A DNA stretch of 64,000 nucleotides from contig NZ_KB905398.1 in assembly GCF_000379465.1 (NCBI RefSeq), positions 1-64,000 of the forward strand. The letters run 5' to 3'. This DNA is from Sciscionella marina DSM 45152 (GTDB lineage Bacteria > Actinomycetota > Actinomycetes > Mycobacteriales > Pseudonocardiaceae). Below are positions 59,621-64,000 of this stretch, in pieces. Made by a program: the position numbers and the translations under genes. A model generated the notes under the pieces. The model searched no databases. It had not been told where the DNA came from and was given only the letters and a program-made list of their open reading frames with translations. Position 1 is the stretch's first letter, and the number at the start of each line of letters is the position of its first letter.

Positions 59621-61627
59621 TCACCTCTTCGCCGGCATGTGGCTGGACAGCCAGGCCATCAACCGGGCGCTATAGTCGAAAAACGTGGGCATCGTCCGGA
59701 CACCGTGCCCCTCTTCGGGATAGGTGACCAGCACACTGTCCACCCCGGCGAGCCGCAGCCCATGGTGGAATTCCAGCGCCTGCGCGGGGTGACTGATCTT
59801 GTCCTTCGCGCCGCACACGCTGAGGGTCGGAGTGCGCACCCGGTCCAAGTAGTGGATCGGGCTCCTGCTGAAGTACCGCCCGGTCGGATTGTCGGGCCGA
59901 TCGTCGAGGAAAAGGTCGCAGAACGTCGGAACGTTGCCGGTGAAGCGGTCGCTCACCCAGTTGGACGTCGGCGCCACGGGTATCGACGCCGCGAAACGTT
60001 GGTCCTGGGTCGTCAGCCAGCAGCTCATGTAGCCCCCGTAGCTGGCGCCGGTGACGGCGATGCGGTTCCCGTCGATGACGCCGGCCGCTTCCAGCGCGTC
60101 GAGGCCCGAGAGGTAATCCTGGGTGTCGGCGCCGCCCATATCCCCGTACACGCGACGGGCGAAGTGCTGCCCGCCACCCATCGAGCCGCGCGGGTTCGGT
60201 TGGAAGAGCGCGTAGCCCGAGGCGAGTGCCAGCTGCGCGAACGCGGATCGGCCGACATACGACGGTGGCGTGTAGAAGACCGGACCGCCGTGAATCTGCA
60301 TCACCACCGGGTGCGGGCCTTGGCCCGGCGGCGTGAGCAGCCATCCGTGGATCTCCAGGCCGTCCGGAGCGCTCCAGCTGACATCGCGCGCGGAGCCGAG
60401 CGAGGACACCGACGCGGTGGTCTGCTCGGTGCCGAGGCGGCGGACCTCGCGCTCCTGGCCGCCCTCGAACGCGATCAGCGCCGGTGGCTCGAAGAAGGAT
60501 TCGGCGACGAAAAGGACGTCATCGGGATGGCGCCCGAGCGGAGCGATCTCCGGGAAGATCGTGCCCGAGATGGTGCGCTCACGCCCGCGCCACAGCTCCC
60601 GGCTGGACCCGACTTTGGTGTCGAGCAGGCCCAGCAGAGTGTCCGGACCACGCAGTGCGGTGAACAGCAGGTGCTGTTCCCCGCGCCAGAACGGATGCAC
60701 GACGTCGGCGTTCAGCGTCTCCGGGCAGGTGACGGCTCCGCTGATGACGTCGATCAGCCGGATATCGCCGGCGGTGATGTCGCGATCACTGCACACTGCC
60801 TCCACGACCGCGATCGTCGCGCCGGACGGGGCGGCGGCGAGCCCGGCGAGCTGGTCTTTCGGGCGGAACAGCACGCAAGCAGCACCGGTATCCAGCTCAA
60901 TCAACCGCAGATCGGCCTCGTACCAGGCGTTTTCCTCGGGTTGGTCCGAGCAGATGGCAGCGATCCGGCGCGGGCCGCACCAGACACCGCGCCAGATGTT
61001 GAGCCCGCACGGCGTCAGCTGGCGCACACGATCGGTGGTCAGCTCGTAAACCCAGAGCGTCCGCCATGGCTCGCTGTCGGCCACCCCTTCCACGACTGGC
61101 ATCCAGGACGGCCGGTCGGCGTCGACGGCCTCGACCGCCACGGCGCCCTGGATGCCGGCCAGATCGGAGCCGAAGCCCGCCACCCCGAGCAGGATGGACT
61201 TGCCGTCGGAAGACCACTCCACCGACTCGATGAAACCTTCGGGCGCGGGAGTCGGCCGATCGGTACCGGTTTCCATATCGAAGATGCGTAATCCGCCGGC
61301 ATCGGCCTCCCGGTCGGAGAGGTAGGCGATCAGCCGGCCATCGGGCGACCAGTTGGGCTCGGTGTCCGATCCCGGACCCTCGGTGAGCACATCGAGTGCA
61401 CCGGAAGCCAGGTCGATGAGGGTGAGCCGGGTCGAGGAGGTGCCGTCGCGCTTGAGCCCGCCGGCCAGCGCGTCGCACACCGCCGCGGCCGCAGCGGCGG
61501 TGCGCCCGTCCGGGCTCAGCGCGAGTTGGTTCACGGTGGTGACAAGTCCCGAGGCAGGACGGAGCCAGGCGGCCGTGACCTCCTCGGCGCGCTGGAACTC
61601 GGGGTGCTCTCGAATGTCTGCTGCCAC
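59621..61627 (-). CDS. S9-family serine peptidase (second copy in the island)
   Basis: A 668-residue peptidase with an N-terminal beta-propeller and C-terminal hydrolase domain, the same architecture and length as the protein at 56952. Catalytic residues: Ser near 528 (TGASYGGYM), Asp near 608 (GAKDKISHP), His near 640 (PEEGHGVR). The strong similarity in order (GGADTQDYLSG versus GGADTGDYLSG) indicates a duplication with divergence. GTG start at 61627 with GGAAAGG upstream. It lies 47 bases after the prolyl endopeptidase gene. Confidence 0.95.
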   Translation of the reverse strand: MAADIREHPEFQRAEEVTAAWLRPASGLVTTVNQLALSPDGRTAAAAAAVCDALAGGLKRDGTSSTRLTLIDLASGALDVLTEGPGSDTEPNWSPDGRLIAYLSDREADAGGLRIFDMETGTDRPTPAPEGFIESVEWSSDGKSILLGVAGFGSDLAGIQGAVAVEAVDADRPSWMPVVEGVADSEPWRTLWVYELTTDRVRQLTPCGLNIWRGVWCGPRRIAAICSDQPEENAWYEADLRLIELDTGAACVLFRPKDQLAGLAAAPSGATIAVVEAVCSDRDITAGDIRLIDVISGAVTCPETLNADVVHPFWRGEQHLLFTALRGPDTLLGLLDTKVGSSRELWRGRERTISGTIFPEIAPLGRHPDDVLFVAESFFEPPALIAFEGGQEREVRRLGTEQTTASVSSLGSARDVSWSAPDGLEIHGWLLTPPGQGPHPVVMQIHGGPVFYTPPSYVGRSAFAQLALASGYALFQPNPRGSMGGGQHFARRVYGDMGGADTQDYLSGLDALEAAGVIDGNRIAVTGASYGGYMSCWLTTQDQRFAASIPVAPTSNWVSDRFTGNVPTFCDLFLDDRPDNPTGRYFSRSPIHYLDRVRTPTLSVCGAKDKISHPAQALEFHHGLRLAGVDSVLVTYPEEGHGVRTMPTFFDYSARLMAWLSSHMPAKR

Positions 61628-61674
61628 GCTTTACCTTTCCTCACGATCCGATGCTCTGCCTGACCCGGTTCTTC

Positions 61675-63735
61675 TCAGCTCAGCGGTCCCTTGGCAATGA
61701 GGCCCACCTGATCCATCACGAACGCCAGCCATTCCGCGGTGTATTCGGCCTCGTGGCCGCCGGCTGGCTCGTGGCCGGTGTTGGGCCACACGCGCAAGTG
61801 CACGGGCCGCGTACCGGCGTTGGCCTCCTCGATCCGCGCGGTGAACTTCCGGCCCTGGAAGGGACGGCAGATGCTGTCCACGGTGCCGAACACCTGGAAG
61901 ACCGCGGGATACTCCACGTCGTCGGCAATGTTGTGGTAGGGCGACCAGCCGATGATGCGCCGGGCGTCCTCGGGGTTGGTCGGATCGCCCCAATCCTCGG
62001 AGACGATGTTGCGGACCCAGGCGGTCTCCGGGACCACCGGCAGGACCTCCATCATGTCGTAGATCGCGACGAGCGGGGCGACCACGCGCCACAGATGCGG
62101 CTGGAAGACGACGGCCGCGCCGGCCACCATGCCGCCATTGCTGAGCCCGTGGAAGGCCGTCCGGTCGGCGGCGGTCACCCCATCGGCGATCATGGTCTCG
62201 ACGATGGCTTCGAGGTCGTGGAAGGTATTGACCTTGTTCTCGCAGCGACCGCCGTCGTACCACGCCCGGCCGTACTCGCCGCCGCCGCGCAGCGAGGCCA
62301 GCACGAAGATGCCGCCCGCCTCGATGAAGGGCAGGAAGATCGTCGGAAAGGTGGGCAGGAACGAGGTGTTGAAGCCACCGTAGGCGAACACTAGCGCCGG
62401 CTGGGGTGTGCTCAGGTCGAGATCCTCGCGGTGGACCATGGTGTAGGGCACCCGGACACCGTCCCGGCTGAGGGCGAACCGTGACTCGGTGACCACGCCG
62501 GTGAGCCGGTGCTGGGTACCGCGGATCTCGCGGAGATCACCGGTCTCCGAGTCGTGCAGCAGCACCCGTTCCGAGCTGGTGAACGTCTCGTGAGTGAAGG
62601 TGAAGACGTCGGTCAGCGGCCGGATGGTGCGCTCGTAGTTCAGCGACGGGGTGGAACCGGGGTTCTCCAGCGGCAGGGTCTGCAGGAGATTGCCGTCGAG
62701 GTCGAACACGCGAATCCGCACCGACACGTCGACCAGGTCGCCGACGTAGATGCGGCCGGCGACCACACCGGCCCAGGAGACGAACCCCTCGCTCTCGGGC
62801 ACCAACTCGCGCCAGGTGGTGACGTCCTGCGAGGTCTCGGCCGGGATCTCGACGATCCGGCCGGGCGAGAGGACGCTGTTCACCCTGGCCACGTAGGTGC
62901 CACCGTCGACCCAGGTGCCGTCGCAGTCACCGTCCCAGCCCTCAGGCACGAACGGGCGCACCGCGAGGGTCTCCAAGTCGAGCAGCACGAGCGCGACGTG
63001 CTCGTGTGGTTCCGCGACGGCCACGGCCCAGCGGCCATCGGGCGAGATGTGCGGCGTCAGCCCGCCGTGGATCGAGGGAACCAGATCACCGGCCAGCACC
63101 ACGTCGTCGCGTTTCTGGGCGCCGTCGGCTACCGGCACGAAGCGGAGCCGGTGGGTCCCGTTGTCGTCGCGGTCGTTCATCCAGAAGCCGCTCTCGTCGG
63201 GCAGCCAGCCGGGTCGCGCCTCGGTGTAGAGAATGACGCTCATCTCGACCAGCCGCTCCCCTGTGGCGGTCGCGTAGGCGACGAGCCGACCCCGCTGCTC
63301 TCCGTTCACCAGCCAGCCGACAGCGACATAGGAACCATTCGGCGACGCCTCGAACATGAACAGCTCGGCGTAGGCTTCGGGTTCACCGAGTTCGGCGGCG
63401 AAGGAACGGGCTGAGGCGACGAGGTGGCCCTGCCCTCCGGGCTCGGTGGAAGCACGGAGCACATCGCCATCTTCCTTGACCCGCTCGAACCACCACCGCC
63501 CGCGTTTTCGCGGCGGGACGGTGGCGCTCGCCGCCTGACCCTGCGGCAGATCGCTCAGCTGTGACAACCGGTCCCGTACCGGCAGATAGTTGGGTGAGGC
63601 CAATGCGGTTTCGTGGGCCAGCCGGTCCCGCTCCCACTGCCAGTCGAGGGCCTTCTTGGTGTCCTCCTGTAAGTGCGGAAAACGGTCCTCGAAGGTGACC
63701 CCTCCGACGGTTTTCAGGGTGGGTCTGGCTTGCAT
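61675..63735 (-). CDS. Prolyl oligopeptidase (prolyl endopeptidase) family protein
   Basis: A 686-residue serine peptidase of the prolyl oligopeptidase subfamily S9A, which cleaves after proline in short peptides. The catalytic Ser is near 532 (HGLSNGGMVAG), Asp near 620 (GTVDSICRP), His near 653 (NTGHEPAGG). SLRGGGEYGRAWYDGG is a recognisable oxyanion/loop motif. Start ATG 63735 with GCAGGAG upstream; the longer frame to 63843 would overlap the next gene. It is the first peptidase of the minus-strand run and follows an FAD-dependent oxidoreductase by about 50 bases. Confidence 0.94.
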   Translation of the reverse strand: MQARPTLKTVGGVTFEDRFPHLQEDTKKALDWQWERDRLAHETALASPNYLPVRDRLSQLSDLPQGQAASATVPPRKRGRWWFERVKEDGDVLRASTEPGGQGHLVASARSFAAELGEPEAYAELFMFEASPNGSYVAVGWLVNGEQRGRLVAYATATGERLVEMSVILYTEARPGWLPDESGFWMNDRDDNGTHRLRFVPVADGAQKRDDVVLAGDLVPSIHGGLTPHISPDGRWAVAVAEPHEHVALVLLDLETLAVRPFVPEGWDGDCDGTWVDGGTYVARVNSVLSPGRIVEIPAETSQDVTTWRELVPESEGFVSWAGVVAGRIYVGDLVDVSVRIRVFDLDGNLLQTLPLENPGSTPSLNYERTIRPLTDVFTFTHETFTSSERVLLHDSETGDLREIRGTQHRLTGVVTESRFALSRDGVRVPYTMVHREDLDLSTPQPALVFAYGGFNTSFLPTFPTIFLPFIEAGGIFVLASLRGGGEYGRAWYDGGRCENKVNTFHDLEAIVETMIADGVTAADRTAFHGLSNGGMVAGAAVVFQPHLWRVVAPLVAIYDMMEVLPVVPETAWVRNIVSEDWGDPTNPEDARRIIGWSPYHNIADDVEYPAVFQVFGTVDSICRPFQGRKFTARIEEANAGTRPVHLRVWPNTGHEPAGGHEAEYTAEWLAFVMDQVGLIAKGPLS

Positions 63736-63788
63736 GTCCTGGCTCCTGCGCTGGGTGGGGAGAGTGTCTGCTGCGTCCGGCACGTGGG

Positions 63789-64000
63789 TCAGCCCATCAC
63801 GTTGCCGGCTGTCGACGAGGGTTCGCGCAGGCGCGAATAGCAACCAAGATTCAAGACGACGCCGGTCCTGGGGAGGGTGTACTCGACCGGCCGCAGGTCG
63901 TGCTCCGCGCCCGACTCGCTGGCCGAGACGATAGCGTGCAGGAAGCCGCCGACGACCGGTGCGTTCTTGAACTGGTTCCCGCTGGTTCCGATCGCGACGT
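63789..64000 (-). CDS. FAD-dependent oxidoreductase (DAO family), C-terminal end only
   Basis: The last 69 codons before TGA at 63789. VAIGTSGNQFKNAPVVGGF is the FAD-binding C-terminal motif of DAO-type amine oxidases and dehydrogenases (sarcosine, D-amino acid or hydroxyproline types). The remainder is outside the window. It is on the same strand as, and 53 bases before, the prolyl oligopeptidase gene, so it is probably operonic and oxidises an amino acid released from peptides, perhaps proline-like. Confidence 0.8.
   Translation of the reverse strand, partial: VAIGTSGNQFKNAPVVGGFLHAIVSASESGAEHDLRPVEYTLPRTGVVLNLGCYSRLREPSSTAGNVMG

Noticed and set aside
1-64000. CRISPR array, rRNA operon or intact tRNA genes
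   Set aside because: No regularly spaced direct repeats, no rRNA-like sequence and only a tRNA 3' fragment at 50234-50300 were found by eye.

Overview
This is a high-GC, protein-dense window with actinomycete features: modular type I polyketide synthases, a StrR-type pathway regulator, a NarL-type two-component system, GTG/TTG starts and strongly G/C-ending codons. A Pseudonocardiales-like host is plausible, but that is inference. The densest block of insertion-sequence debris is at 29-32 kb, and a lower-GC mobile island lies at about 49-52.8 kb.

Region 1 (1-29,052): part of a polyketide antibiotic cluster. Two PKS subunits are co-transcribed on the minus strand: a complete three-module protein (7433-21409) and a second protein cut by the left edge (1-7408). 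All four complete modules are KS-AT-KR-ACP without DH or ER, so the chain segment should be hydroxyl-rich. The first subunit starts with a docking helix rather than a loading module, so an upstream PKS subunit must be encoded outside the window. A small acidic protein of unknown function, a type II thioesterase, a StrR-family activator, a membrane protein/histidine kinase/response regulator operon and a 14-helix MFS exporter follow.

Region 2 (29,148-32,135): nested insertion sequences. A frameshifted IS481-type transposase gene is split by an intact IS110-type element whose non-coding end has features expected of a bridge-RNA locus. An IS30-type transposase tail abuts it.

Region 3 (32,603-48,895): a catabolic region. 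A long, tightly overlapping minus-strand run encodes a RibB-like protein without its catalytic loop, a flavin reductase, a split transketolase, an M24 'pita-bread' protein lacking a canonical metal ligand, a beta-hydroxyacid dehydrogenase, a Dabb protein, a crotonase, an aldehyde dehydrogenase, an AraC regulator, a P450 and a phthalate-dioxygenase-reductase-type partner. Divergent from it are a two-component flavin hydroxylase and a PucR/CdaR-type regulator. Further right, a hydroxyquinol-type lower pathway (intradiol dioxygenase, maleylacetate reductase) is decayed: one gene is truncated and the other carries a 17-bp duplication plus a compensating frameshift.

Region 4 (about 49,200-52,770): an integrated-element remnant holding an unknown gene, a tRNA-Leu 3' fragment acting as an att site, a tyrosine recombinase fused to a GntR-type winged helix (two frameshifts), and an orphan nucleotidyltransferase.

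Region 5 (52,829-64,000): a peptide-degradation island with an amidohydrolase, an orphan oligopeptide-binding lipoprotein, three S9 family peptidases, an SRPBCC protein and the tail of an FAD-dependent oxidoreductase. No rRNA, intact tRNA or CRISPR array was seen.
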